Part shown: positions 29,901 to 44,900 of the stretch, one piece after another
Numbering within the stretch: the stretch's first letter is position 1
How the letters are laid out: each line of letters starts with the position of its first letter
From: Acanthaster planci
Taxonomy: Eukaryota > Echinodermata > Asteroidea > Valvatida > Acanthasteridae
NCBI RefSeq assembly: GCF_001949145.1
Contig: NW_019091404.1
Coordinates: 839,047 to 903,046 of the forward strand
Direction of reading: 5' to 3'
Length of the DNA: 64,000 nucleotides
Notes under the pieces: model-generated
Seen by the model: the letters and a program-made list of their open reading frames with translations, nothing else
Database searches by the model: none
What the model was told of the DNA's origin: nothing
Position numbers and translations under genes: made by a program

Positions 29901-32900
29901 TGTCTCCCCCCCCGCTCACATCTCAGGCTTCTTCCTTGTTGCCTGGTCTGCGTCCCAGCTCCACATAATAACACTGTCCGGGGGAATGGGGGAGCTTACT
30001 GCCAGGAGTCCCAACCATTTTATAGGCCACATCTTCCTTTAATCCTGCCAAATTCTCCAAAACTTCCTGGTGGATTTCAAAGAGACTGAAAAGGGTTCAA
30101 GGGCTTTAACGATCAAGGGAAACTGCTGAAAGTTGATAGCAGACACTGGAGGTGTTAAACCATGCTGGCAATGTTGACACGTTTATCCAGAATTCCCTCA
30201 GTGAGATTCACATTGGAAGCAGTACTTGGTGCCTCCGCTCCCACTCTAAGAGGGAGCAGGTCACATGATGAAAATTATTTCAGTGTTCCCAAAAAAGTCA
30301 GGAGACTGACCGTGACTTTTTCAGGACGTTCCAGGGCCCCCCCCCATGACAATTTCCATGGCATTTAATGCTAGTTTATGGATAAAATTTGGTAAATTTG
30401 TTTATCATTTAATATGAAATTGTAGCCTGCTACAGCCACTCCTAATGACGAACACCAATCTACACAAATGTGTACATACATGTACATGTATGCGTAGCAT
30501 TATTCCTTGACACATCAAAAGCGGCCCCCTGCCAATCAAAAGGAACCCAGGCATGATCTTGGTTTCCGTGATTTTTCCATGACTTTTTCCCTCAAGACTC
30601 AACAGGATTCCACGTTATCCTTTTTCTCCACTTTTTCAAGGATCCTTTTCCGTGACTTTCCAGGACAACTTTGTTTTCCAGGACCTTCCATAACTGTGGG
30701 AACCCCAATTCAGAATTGGTAGCTCCATACGGTAGCAAGCACACTTTCTTACATGCATGACTTGTAGAGCTGGACATCTGAAACATGGGCGCGACTATTG
30801 AATTGCCCTTGGTCGCGATCAATATGGCAACTACACTGACTACACACGCAGCCCTTCCATGAAGGCCAATGCAACAATGACTATTTAAAAAACCAACCAC
30901 TGCTTGTTTTTTTTTTCACACTGATGGTTGGTTGTTTGCATAGTGAATGAGGTTTTGAGAATGAATTCAGGGTTGTCTGATTTAAATCACCGATTTAAAT
31001 CAAATGATTTTTTTGAAAAATCACTGATTTAAATCAACAAATTTAATTTTTTGGGTAAAAAGGCAAAAATGTCTCAATATTTGAAACATATACATGTACT
31101 TGTCCCTGGAGGAAGTGTCTTGTCTGAGGGTGCATGTACTGGTAGGCGTTATACTGCATGCATTTCACCAATTGACATGGACATGGTGGTTTGTGCATTC
31201 AATCAAATTTTTTTATTTAAATCCACATTTGTTTAATTTTGTCACAAAAAATAAATAAAAGAAAACTATTACAAATGCAGCTAATTTTCTAGCTTTGATT
31301 AGAAATTTTAGCCACCTTGTCTCAAATTTTTATTAAAGTAAAAAAATCGATTTAAATAAAAAAATTCAGATTTAAATTTTAAAAATCTGATTCTTTTTTT
31401 TTAATCAAAACAATCAACCGTGAACAAATTACAATTCAGCCACTGAGGGTGAGGGAAGGCTGGCATCACAAGGGCAGGTTTGCATAATGCCTAAGTTATT
31501 ACATGTACTTCCTCCATACAAATCTTATTAAAAACATATGATTAAAAACTGACTGATGATATCACCCAGAGCATTATTTCTAAACTTCCAGTAATTCTTT
31601 TCCTTTTTTCCTGTTTGGTTTTTTTTCTGTTAATGAAAAAAAAAATCACCTCTCTTAAATCATCAAGGTCTGAGGGATGGGGTACAATCAAATCAGTGAA
31701 ATACCCGCATGTGATTTAACGGGGGGGGGAACCTGCTGTCCTTACAAACAGAATGGCACTGCTTAATCTGTTCAAAAAATATTCCAAATCTATTACAGAA
31801 ACATGACTCCCCATTGTTTCAGTGTAACACAAAATGTAGGTTAACGACCATGTGCAAGGCATTCTCCAGTTCAGGCAACATCCCGATGAAACTTTCTCAC
31901 GGTCTAGTTTCAAGTGCTACAATGCACATGTGGCCATGTTTCTATTGATTTATGCACTGCATGTAGTCAATATTAGTTTCCCTTGAGACCACGCAATATA
32001 GTCTGTTTATAATACCTACATGTACACTCCAATGCATCCTGTGCAGAAATATGTGGATCCATTTCCACACAGAACGAACGACTTTATTTTGTCTATACAC
32101 AATACAACCATTCCATTAAACGATCCCATCACAAGACTTGGACCAGGTTGTGCAGCGCACACATTGAAAGCATGGACAGGTGCCCTGTCACCTGCAATCT
32201 AATCTTCCTCTGCACCCAACAGGTAGATGTACATGTACACATTACCTGTGCCCGAGTCCACCTTCTCACAGCCAATCTACTGGCAGATCAATCTATCCGC
32301 CCGTGTCATGTGACACACTTTTCCGGCACAGCTCCCCTATTCGCCCTCTTATTTCTTTTAATCTCTCCCCCTGTTTTTTCGTCTTCATTTCCTCGACAGA
32401 AAAAAGGATGACCTCGGGTGAAATACATGTAGCTGCTCGCCAGCCACACCAAGGAAGACAGGCGAGGGAATACTAAGTGGCATTTATGAGGACTGCGTTG
32501 CAATAACGGGGGCCCTGCGCAGGTGATTTCTTTACAGTGTGGTTAAACCGGCATAACTGTCAGGGATAGGAGACGGGCTCAGTTCCAAACTGTGCCCCAC
32601 AATGAGTCAAAAATACCATCGTGCAAGTACATGTGCACATGTAGCAATGCGACTTGTAGAGATGTATTCTCTACAAACGGAACAGTGATTTCATAGATAG
32701 CCAATATGGCTAATCATACAGGGTGCTTCATCACAAACCACATACAAAAGGCATGTACTCGTCTCCCTACACCTAAACACACCCTACTTAGAATATCCAG
32801 GGTGTAGAATATATTGCCTGTAACACAACAAGATCTGATTGACACATTCAGGCCATCGTCAACTAAACTTTCCTGGCTGGGAAAATCACGATACTCTGAC

Positions 32901-35900
32901 ATGTACACATAAGCTCGTGCACACGTAAAGTGCTTATTGTACTTCCTTAGTAAAAACAACTCTGGGAAAATGAGGCAATCTTAGAAATTCATATCAGGAT
33001 AGTCGTGATTAAAACAAAAATGGGTGAGCCACTGCACACAGGTGGTCCTATGACATTAAAAAATAAACGTACATACTGGCCGACATCCCAGTGCATGCAT
33101 TTAAATTGTGTTGGGCTTCTGACGTGTCTCATCCATGGCAGATGTTCATGTACATGTAAGTGCAGGGCACATACATGTACAAGATGTGACCAGTCATCAA
33201 AAATGAGCTGAAGGTCGGAATTTTCAAAAATTGAGATATTGGTATTTTTTAAATCAGCAGAAAGACAGCTTTCCAATGGTACATACATGGAACGCGTAGG
33301 GTAAAAGCATGAGGTGACAACATAGCATTACTCTGGCAGGTTTGCGTCTTTATTTCTGAGATTGTTTCTACATTTCTGACCGGGCACGAATAATGCCATC
33401 GTCGGAATTGCTGAGAAAATGACATTTTTAAATATCTGATCCTGCTAACAAAACTGGAATTAAATGGAGGGATTACTCCGTCAAAATATTACAAACTGCC
33501 AAAATTGAGCTCCACTTGAATATTTGACTTTGAACCCTCAAAATAGGAAAGAGCAGAATGCGACTTTACGCTTATTTTGTCGTGCCAAGTCACAAATGTA
33601 TCATACACCATCATAGCAGCAGGAGGAAGCTTATTGCACACAGTTCCATAGAAACTGTAGGTTTCACATGCTCTCAAGCATTTTAGGGACCAACCTGTAC
33701 CAACCCTTACTTCACACCGTTATTAAAGCGACAAGATCTTATGAAAAACAGGGACACACACAAAAAAAAAAACCACCCAAGTAGCAAAAGTGAGGAGGGA
33801 GAAATCCAGGGACGTTGCCTATCCCTGGCAATCCAATCAGGCAACAGGTCAATTAATGATGCCCTGCCATCTGTAGGGTGCAGTGCACAACCAATTAGCG
33901 GCTCTCATCCGCCTGTCCTTTCCAAATCTTCTCTTGGCAGAGAGCGAGAGAGCTGGGAGAATGTCCTGGTGGATCGTTTTAAGCAGAAACATCTCCAGAT
34001 TTTTTTGGGCAAACATTCACCCGTCGCACGTCAGAAAAGGAACTTGGGGTGTAACCTGTGCTTGCCGCGGTGCCTGTACACAGGAGCAGTTAATTCATGT
34101 GTGCGCTTAATTACAATTTAATTTGACACCAAAAGCCAATGTGAATCATCGCTCTGGCGGTGTGGTGAAGGCGAGACAAATTTATTTCTGATGTCCTGAC
34201 AAGGAATGCTTGCAACAAAGTGTGAAGCGACAGGGAATTGCCTCCTGAAAAACAGGTGTTTCTCCAACTCAAACACAGACCAGCTCTACACCTTGTTTCT
34301 GACACATCAAATGAAATCACACTCTGGATATCCGCTCCAAGCAGAACAAAAGAGGGTGTGTTTTTTTTAAGTATTCGCCGCATAGGCACGCGTTTATAAT
34401 GAGATCACTGACGTTTGACGTGGAGCACGTTGAGTACGCGTAACAAATTTAGTCCTTAATGTATGGTATTTGGGTACACGCAGAATGCGCGCAAGAACCG
34501 GTTCGAAACTTACTACCATCTGTCTTTCTTTTGCCACTTGGAGGGTGCACTTTAACTCGGAGCAGATTACCAGAAGGGTTATGAGAAATTGGGACAAACA
34601 CCACCACTTTGCATTCTCTGGCTTTTAGTACCAACTTCCATCAGTAAATCTTCAACAGAAAATTAACTCAAAGAAATTTACAGTTGTAAAGAGAGGAATC
34701 TGGTCTTATCTTTTTTTCAGACGGCAAGAAAATAACAGTTTAATCCATCCCAATGGAAAATAGCATTAGACTACTGTTCTTTTGGTTTTGGTTTTTTGTG
34801 GAAAGGCACCAGTGACAGATTTCCGAATGGTGGCTGTTGCGAAAAAAAAGGGGCCTACTTCATCACAAGATTCTCTTTCTTAACAGCTGCCTGTGAGAGG
34901 AAATGTCATCCAATGTACAGATTCTGCAAATTCAGCGCAATAATCTGCATTTAAAAAGCCTCTGCCAAACAAACGGCATCACTTGCAGTGTTCCTGCCGA
35001 GGCAACGCATGACGTGATTTCCACAAATTAAATCAATCAAAATCAAACAAAGAAAGTGATAGGAGTATAACATGTTAAGATCTCTCTATCACCGCAAACC
35101 AACAAAAAGAATGACGCATGAACGCACCGAACATCGGCCTTCAGTTTTGGAGTATTTCAGTGGTATGTTATGCAAACTTAACTTTGTTCCACAACAGCTG
35201 TGCGTCAACATGCTGTTACGTGTGCATCTAGCAAGCAGACTAGACGACGCCTGGAATATTAATTGAGGCTTTCCAGACAGCTAAGAAAGAACAGACCACT
35301 CCATAATTGAATTTTTTTCCCTTCAGTAATAACATATTGATTCGAAAGATTTGAGGACAGGGTGTCCCAATGGAAAGCAACCAAAAGCACTTTTAATTCA
35401 GTACATGTATATGCACACATACCCTGGAAGGCACATGCGTAACTGCAAAACAAATCTTCGACAACTTTTCAATAGCACCGGACTACTTGAATATCTTGGT
35501 AAAATCCTAAATTTGTCCTTGTCACGAGCACAGACACCAAGCCATTCACTGACATTTTGGATGCTGGATTTGTTGCTGGAAGCATATTCTGCCTGACCGT
35601 CTTCGTGACCTTTTCCTCTCCAATGACACTGCACTAGTCCATGTACATAGGAAATGTACAACGGTTGTAAAGACTGTTTCAAAGTCCCGTTCATTCTCTG
35701 ACACTGGACAAGTTTTTGTGGCATGCATAATGTTGCAATACCAAAGAAGTGACAAACCCGCGTTATGCATTTTCAACTGAAAACACAGATTTGTAGAACC
35801 ACACTGATCCTGGGTGCTTGCAGTCTGTACCAGCAAAATACTGACACCTGATATTCAAATCTGAGTATTGTCCAATATACGCAAGTGCATTTTCCCCTCA

Positions 35901-38900
35901 CGTCATCCATTTTGCACAGCCTCATGGATGATGGGGCCCCTGTTACCAATACATGAATGCGTACTCAAAGAGACAGAATGAGCATGAGGCATGAATAAAC
36001 CAGCTAGCCCTCTGGCCACCAGCAGCTTTCGACAAAGGATGCTTCGCTGCGCATAATGGCTGAGGAAAAAGCCTGTTTTTTTTTTTTTCAATTTCTTCTC
36101 TTTCTCTCGATTCTTGGCAGGACATTCAACTTCAGCTTTCAAACATTTCACAATGCCAGTTCCTCCTTGCTTTCAAAGACGTAACATCAGAGTTCCCATC
36201 CTGATTGACTAGAATCAATATCTGGCCATCATTTTATCCAGCTGCGCGAAATATTGTCCTCAAAGTGCCTCGTCAAAACTGAAAAAAAAAAAAACAGCTT
36301 GAGGCCCATTCTAGAATTGGACACAGTGACCTTTGCCAAGTCACGGAACTACTCAAGTGCATGTACATGCATGACAACAGCCAGTGGAAGATTTTGTTTT
36401 TCATCAAAACAATCACACTGAATGAAACCTCCACTGACACTGCCAAATTGGTTTGTCCCTTCTCAGACATGTGTGAGATACACGGAGCCCCAATGGTAGA
36501 CAAAATGTATTCAACTTTCCACTAAAAAATATCTGAGCGCCACATACATGCGCATGTACATATTTTGTACATGTAGAAAATGCGCATGGCTGATTATGTA
36601 ATTCGAGCCATGATTACCCTCTGAATCACTGAACTGAGACCAATGATTTGATCGCTGGTCTAGGGTTTCAGGATGAGAAAGTGGGATGGTTTTGAAATAT
36701 CCCAGACAGCATCACCTATTCTGGAACCTAGTATCTATTTAGTAACCAGAATCTGAGTAGTATTACATGGAATATTGCTCCTCTTTTGCTTAATTTTTTG
36801 AGTTTTTCTTTCCTAAGTTACACATTACACACCTTGAGCTGCGACAAGATCATGGGGAAATCAGACTTAACGGGGGGGAGGGAGATGGGGACAACTTAAC
36901 ACTGTATTATCTGGGGGGCGGACGGGGGGAGGGGACAAAATTCCAAAATGGCCAAAAAAAATAAATGGCAGGAATTCAATTGGAAACTGATTTGGGCAAA
37001 TCAGTCTCTGTGGCAGACTGAACTGTAAGGCCCATGATAGCTTGACCTACTGCATACTGATATATGATTCACTTTGTAATACTTTGTTAACATTTGCACA
37101 AAAAGTATTACATTTGTACTCAACTAACCAAAATAATTCATATCTCCTGAAGTTTGGCACCTTTTCCCCCTTGCTTTGGCCTCAGTACATTTCAGCTTCT
37201 GATCCTAATCAAGCAGTCAGTTGAAATCACAGTGAGAGACTGACAGACTTCACTCGTTAGCATTGCAAACATCAGAGGTAAACCATTAGCAAGGGACATC
37301 CGTTACTGCATTGTTTCAAAGTCTTCTGGCCCCCTTAGACCCCATTAAATTTGACCTCATTAAATGAATGCCAGTGCTGGCCCAGGTGAGATTAGCAAAA
37401 TGAGTCAAAGTTGGCAATTTCATGTTTGCTTTTGGGGGGGGGGGTTAAATTCACTTTGAATCAAGCAAGAATGTCGCATATTGTCCTGAAAAGCCGACAT
37501 GATGTGTATTGCTACCACAACTGATTCGTGTTCAAGAGCCTTCAGGTGCAGTATGAACAAGAAATGAACACTGGCTGGGGTGTGCGAGGTCTCTGACGAG
37601 CTTGTAAAGAATTTGATTGTAAACGAACAGCTCACATAATCCACTGCATCTGCACTTTGCCAAAGGAAAGCTAGCGCTACTACGGGTAGCCGCTGGTTCA
37701 CTATGATAGGGGGAGCGCTTTTACCCCCCCCGCACTGGTGCCAGATGAAGCTTCATCTCAGCATGACAAATTCCTGCTCTCGGAAGAAAAAGCAACATTT
37801 ACAGGTCCAGTGTACAGAAGATCGACCATTACCACAGTCGGGCTCATACAGCAGGCCCGGGCTGGGCTACGTGCAGATGGAACCAAAGACATGACCGAAC
37901 AGTGCCCCACAAAAAAAAAGACCCCTTTCAATCAGCACATGGTCCCTGAATCCGCAAGTATCTGCCATAACAAAACTTGATACACCAGGCCTGGCCTGCA
38001 GTGGTTGCATTTCTATCCCCCGGGGAGTCTCAATAGGCCATTCTCAGAAGTTCTGCGACCTGGGGGCCACACAGGGGCAGTATACATGTACATGTATGTG
38101 TGTACATGTACATGCTCAACCAAAAGACACTAGGAGATATATGGACATACATGTATAAATGGGTTGCTTGTCGTGAGTGACCTTTCACTTACCTCGAACA
38201 GGAAATCTTACCGGTGTTTGGGTTTTTTTGTTGGGGGTGGGAAGATATAATGTGGAAATGAGCAGCTTACACAACGTGACCTTGGGGTGACCATATAACT
38301 TGTTCTACATGTGCCAACATCATCAAATGTACCATTCACCACTAAAAAAGAATTATTTATGAAGCAACACAAAATGGTAGCCCGTTATCCTCCTCGAAAT
38401 TCAAGCCAATTCCTGGGCTGATAACCATCGCCAGATGAAATGCAAACCAATGCCTCATTACACAACCAGGGTTCTCCCCAGAATTTTTCAAAACTGTGGG
38501 GGATTTCCATTGTGGTTTATGAACATTTTGCAAAGCCATGGCATGGGGTTTGGGGCCCACTCAAGGGCCCCGAAAATTTTGGACTTTAAATGCTCTCAAC
38601 TGCATTTTAGAGCATTTCCTGGGCTTTTCAAGTACCTTTTCTCAGGAAAAACATAAGAGATTAAAGAAGGTTTTTTTTAAATTTTGGATATCAATACTTT
38701 AGCAAATGACCAGTTTTCCTTTCTAATTATAGGCACAAAAGGAGTCATTTCAAGTTTCAGACATGCAACAACATGTACATGTAGTGGCTGTCTAATCAAT
38801 GATAAAAACACCTGTTTATTCATTTTTAATTTTAATGTATGCTTCAACCTTTCCGTTTTGCTGATCAGACCTGAAACTATGAGCTCCATTCAGTTGTAAG

Positions 38901-41900
38901 GCAAAAATATTAGCTGAAAGGAATGAACAAACGTCACAAAAATTATAAAACTATTTGGTCTTTTATATAAAATAAACTTTTACAAAATGGAAAACTAAAC
39001 AACATGGCTTTTCTTGTACATCGGCAAGAAAGAATACCCATTAAAATGCATATTTTTTCCGAATTGTTGACTTGAGTTGTGAATTTGCCATTGTGCTCGA
39101 GACAAAACACGGTGATATGGCAACGAGAAATATCAGCCCCGTCGTAGATACCATTAATACTGTTACACAGGGCTACAGCTGCTGCAATGAAAAAAAAACG
39201 TGTGTGGGATCGATGTTGTAAGTTCTGCGAATGGTGTAGTATAAAATTGTAACCTTTGTAAATGCAGCCCCACTGGCGTATTGAGCACAAGGCAGAGAGA
39301 AAGCACACATGCGCGCGGGTGCATGTACGACGCCCATGACGGACGTTCAGATTTCATGCGACACCGGCCACGAGGAATGTTCCCTGCTGATATACATGTA
39401 CACGGAAAAATGCAGCACTATTGAATGCTTTTTCATCTAGATTTTCCGGACATGCAATAACTCTGAGCCATACTCTCATAATTACATTGTGCATCTCGGG
39501 GATGAAAAAATGGGTATCGGCCCATTCTTTGCGTATCGGGCAGAAATAATTGTGTATTGGGCCCGATACGCAAGTTTGTAAGTGGGGAGAACCCTGACGA
39601 TAATGAGAAAGTACGTGTACCTGTACTGCTTGGAAGTTCTAGGATCATGGAGCGTGCACAGAAACAAGTTCCTCATTAAAATAGCTGGTCAAGGATTTCA
39701 CCAGCCAATAATGATGTCTTCCCCAATTAGGCCAACACTGGAGGCCTTCTGCATCAATTAGTTCATTCGCTTCGGTTGTTCTGCCCAACAGGCTAAACTG
39801 AATCGCCCACATCATACAGTAAGGACCCAAACGAAAGTCGCAAAACTAATTCCCATGAGAAAAAAAAATCTTGCAAATGGGAAATCCTTTATGGTTCTGA
39901 TCATTGTTTCAACCACAACATATGTACGCCCTAGTCTCGGAATCAAATTGATAAGACAACAAAGAAAGCAAGCTAAATAGAATCAAGTTTTTGATTAGCA
40001 ACAGAACTAATTGTTTTCAACCAATGCACACAAATGGACAAAAGAAGTACAGATAAGCACGGGATTCAGGCACTCCGAGTGAGGATCCTACACGCACAGC
40101 CAGAATCGTCATCTACGATTGAAAATCTGTCAGGACTTCTTACCCAGCCAATGTCAGAGACTGCCTGTCCACCTGCAGCAACATTTTGAACCCAAACAAG
40201 CACCCTCTGGGTCTATCTGAGCCCATACTGTGTGTATTTCTATTGTGCTAACTGTTGTGCAAGGAAGCATCAGAGACTGGGGAAAAAAACATTGGTGCAC
40301 AAATTTGAAGCAAAAGCTGCCCAACCAATAGTGTTCCTCCTGCCCTCGGGACAAGAGGAGACATTGTGCACAACACATGTTCCTGAAACCATGACTGAAC
40401 AGTATGTGTGAAGCACATGTACTCATCGTGTCTGCAATAAAGCACTTGTCTTCCTCGTAAAAAGAGACAAGCTTTCCGCAAAAGATGAAGATTAAACATC
40501 CCCCCATGTCCACAGGCCAAGTCACTACATGTCTGGCCTAATAAAAAGAAAAAGCTGGTTGCCCCCGCTGGTGTGTGTGAGTTTGTTTCTGCATTCGATT
40601 GGGGACCCTAAACAATAGAGGACAATAAGGTCCCCGATTGACAGAGGGTCCCCGATTGACAACCGTGTACAAAACATATGGGTGGTCTTCTAAAAACGTT
40701 AAAGTACAAACAAAAGAGGAACAATAGGGGGTCCCCGGTTGCAGGCAAATACACACTTCTGTGTGTGTGTGTGGACTCAACCTTCATTTCAATCACACCA
40801 TGCCCTTCGGCTTCTCCTGTCTAAATTTGGACCCAGGGGTCTGCATCTGAAAGCACAGGTCTCACTACCTTCCTGTAGTGCAAAAGCCAAAATGGCTTCA
40901 ACGGCACGGCAGCCATAAAATGACCTTTCCCCATCCTTCCTCCCTAACCTGAACCAAAATACACGGCTGGACGCAACTAATACAAGCCTTTGTGTGAACT
41001 CAACCATATGTGAAGGTGCTGTATGCATGTATATACCGGTATGTGCTGCTAACTACATGTACATGTACGTGTGCAAGCATGCAGCCAGGGCAGAATAGGA
41101 CACATCACACGCCAACGTGTACATGTACATTTTTTATGTCCACTCTCTTGACATTTGTCATTTGCCTACACTCACAAATTTATGCAATGCATAGTGTAAC
41201 AATCTACATGCATGCATGTTGTCAACTCCCGAACACATATCCCGGGTATATTTTGTAAGGAGAGCATTTCACATTCATACGGTTGTGTGCCTAGCATTTC
41301 ACAAGTGTAGATAACATCAGACAAAGGAAACAAGCCGCTCCAATGACAGAGCTACTGAAAAAGAGCTAAGTCTAACATGTCTGACTAAACCAATACGGAA
41401 CTGCTTGTTATTCAGACTAAAACCAGGCAACTAAACAAAGCATCAGCCACGTGACATGTGCATGACATAAGCAATCAAAAAAGAAATCTGTAGGCCTACA
41501 CGTCTTTGGATGGAAAATGCTAGCATGTTTGCCAACAATGAATGGGTCCAAGGCAAGGGTCAGGTGGGTTCAGAGTGGGTCTTCAACAAAACCCAGAACA
41601 GATGAGCCTTATCTTTACTCTAGTGCCTGTTTAAAAATGGCCAGCATCCTCATGTCACAAAACAAACATGACAACACATTTTTTTAACGCCATACGATCA
41701 TGAAAACACACAACCTCTGCAAACCAAAAGTTGAAGTTTGGACAGGCTTATCTCCCGCCGAACTTCAGGGAAAAATAGGATCCTATGACAGGACACAAAA
41801 TTTGGGGGTTGAAATTATCTGCTGTAATCTCTTTGTGTGTGGGCCAGCCATCACTTGAACGCTGCTCCCTTTGTGTGGACGATATTTATAAGAAGCCAAG

Positions 41901-44900
41901 TATAAGTTGAGTCATGCACTGTTGTTCAACTTCTCTTGCCAAACAAGTGAGATTCACCAGTTGTTTTGTTACGTATAATTAATCATTTTATACCAAGATA
42001 CCCATCAGAAATTCAGGTTACTGACATCCTGATCCAATTGGATCCTCATTGGATTCCTACCTACCTTTGTATCACATCAATCACAAATGCTGATTTTATG
42101 CAAAAGCAGGTGCACATCTTCTGTCGCCCCCCTCCCACACACACACCACCAATGAATCCAATCAGTGCAAATATGCAATAAGGCTGAGTCAATTCGACTA
42201 ATTCACTATTCGAATATTCACCCTTCAATTCGATCAAATATCCAAATATTTGGTCTTGTAGATTTTTGGTCTTTTGGCAGGTTGTTGAACAAACCACATA
42301 CAAAAAATCAGTAACAATTGTACATTCTGATCACTATACATGTAATAGCTTCTTACGTGCAAAATTTAAACGAGGAAACAATACTTCTTGCCCTGTTGAA
42401 AATTTCTGTTTCTTTTTAAATTTTCTAATGAGTTATTTACTTTTTGAATTGTTGTAAGATTTCTGTCACTTTTCATTTGAATCTGCTTCAAACAAGTTTC
42501 CACAGTGCAACTTTTCTCATTTAAAACAAAAGAAAATTCCCCTTCCTTTTCATTGGAATATTCAAATGCAGAAAACAATATCCAAATATTGGATAATCGA
42601 TTAGTTATTCAGATATTTGGCACAGCTTTAATACGCAAGGACCATGGACATTGGCGATTGAAAGGTGTGCCTTTTTTTTCCTTCTAATTGTAGAATATGT
42701 TCCACTTCACAAATAACTATAAACTGCCGGATAAGCTGCTTAATAATGCCCTTTTCATTAACAATCCAGGCACTGGCCGACGCTGAAAAGAAATTGAACA
42801 GGTTTTTGTGCTTCCTTGTCAATGGACCTATGCCAAAGCATTTACTTTGGGATTTGAAATCACTTTACAATCAATAAAACAGGCAACACGATGAAGCGGC
42901 ATTTTCTCACAACGCTATTTTTGTTTCTAGTTCAGCGCTCAATTCAAACACCATTCGGCCACAACTGACTGAAGGCTTCTTCTTCATTGTGGTCCCATTA
43001 TAAATCAAGTGACCTTTCCACTTTTCTTCTCTGACCTGTATTATTTTTTACAGCCGGGATGTGAGTGGCGATATCTCAAGCAAACCTGGGGTCAAGGATG
43101 CTTCACCTGCTGGGCAGCCCACCGCAAGCCTGCAGTCAAGATTTTCATTCAAAACAAGGACTTTTCCGTGGGTACAAGAAGAAAAAAGGAAAATGTTTGG
43201 GGAAAGCTTTGTTCTAAATGTTGAGTGCTGTAGAGTCTCACCTGCCACTGAAGACAATGGTAACACTACCAACTGCCCTTTTGTATTATTGGGAGGGGGG
43301 CTAGTGGTGTTTTTGTTACTTTAATGAAGTTGACACCTAAAAAATTGGAATCTGCTTGGTCGGTAATCATTGTATCAATTGATCGACTTCACTTCTACAG
43401 TCCTAGTTCTTTTACAATGCTTGGAATTGATCGCGACAGTCCCAAATACAAATAAACCACACCAAAAAACCTCTCAATCACCGGCAGAAATGAATTACGA
43501 TACGACTTGAACAAGACATTTTCTCCACTGTGATCGCCATATGTGCTTGCTGAGAGATGGCCTTCAAAAAATATGCACTGGCTCTGATTTCTTGCACCTA
43601 CAGGACAATTAAATTCTGTGACTTTTCCATGACTTTTCCATGGCCAAATTATGAAAATCCATGACCCAATAGCGCAATATCTTGGACTATTCGGCCTTTT
43701 AAGTTGCAAATACAATCACACATTTTATGCACTTATTTCTGAGAATAGAAATCACACACAGTGTTTGAAAAATGCCATGGCTTTTCCCATGGCTTTAGTC
43801 ATGTTTACAAAATTCCATGATAAAAACAAATTTTCCTGACTTTTTTGTAACTTTTCCAGGCTGCAGTAACCCATCTAACCCATCACTGGAAATTCTAGCC
43901 ACATAACATTGGCAATCAACAGTCAAAATCTTTCTTCAGGCAGGAAATGACCCATGCCAAATCTTTACAGTCATTTGTAATGTCCCCATTTTTATGTACC
44001 ACCAAAACTTGCGTGCGAGACTTGCATGCATCCATGCATTATACATACTCTTACATACTTCTCAGATGAAATTTTCAATGTCAAAGTGAAAGTAAAACGT
44101 CATCCTCCAACAACAAAAGCCATTCCTCGGACTTTTCCTGGTCTTGAGGGTGCCCCATACAAAGGAGTGGAGCGGATGGCATTTTCCTGACAACATGAAC
44201 ACCTCCGGGACATAATGACTAGGTCCAACCCCCCCCCCAAAAAAAGCATCCACCACATCATTACAAAAACTACACAGCAACGAACAAAGGAAATGCGTCT
44301 CTCCTCCTCCGGCAGTATAGAGAATTTCACCCAGGGAACCAGTGAGCTGCTGGCTGTCAGGCGAGAGGATAATGAAAACCTGTGACAGACTTCTTTGTTC
44401 GTAACCAGACTAGGGGAGAAAAAAACCAGCACATTTCAAGAAAACTGCCCCGATCACCACGGCATTTCCAAAGAGCATGCAGCACACAATTTTATGCCTT
44501 TAGATGGCAAGTATGTACAAAAATCCCTGTATGGCTTGAATCCTGGATACAGTCTGACAGCGTGCCTGTTACTGCATTCAGTTTTTCTATTTTAAAATGC
44601 AAAACACATGCACTTGAATGATTGAACACAGACTCGATCGAAATCTGGCGTGATGTGTTTGACAGCACAAATAAACACTTCAATCTGGAATATTTAATGT
44701 AGGAGTGGGTGGAAATGTCCCCACAAAGAACCACTAACCTGTTGAAATGATTACCAGTTTTACAACCTGACCTTTGAATGCGTTTATAGTTAATTGCCCC
44801 TGTTGTTGTAAAATCTGCATTTAGACCCCTGCTTGTATTTTCCCTCAATTGTAATAACAAACTGTAAGTATTATCAGTTGCTTCTCGGTTAATTATATAC

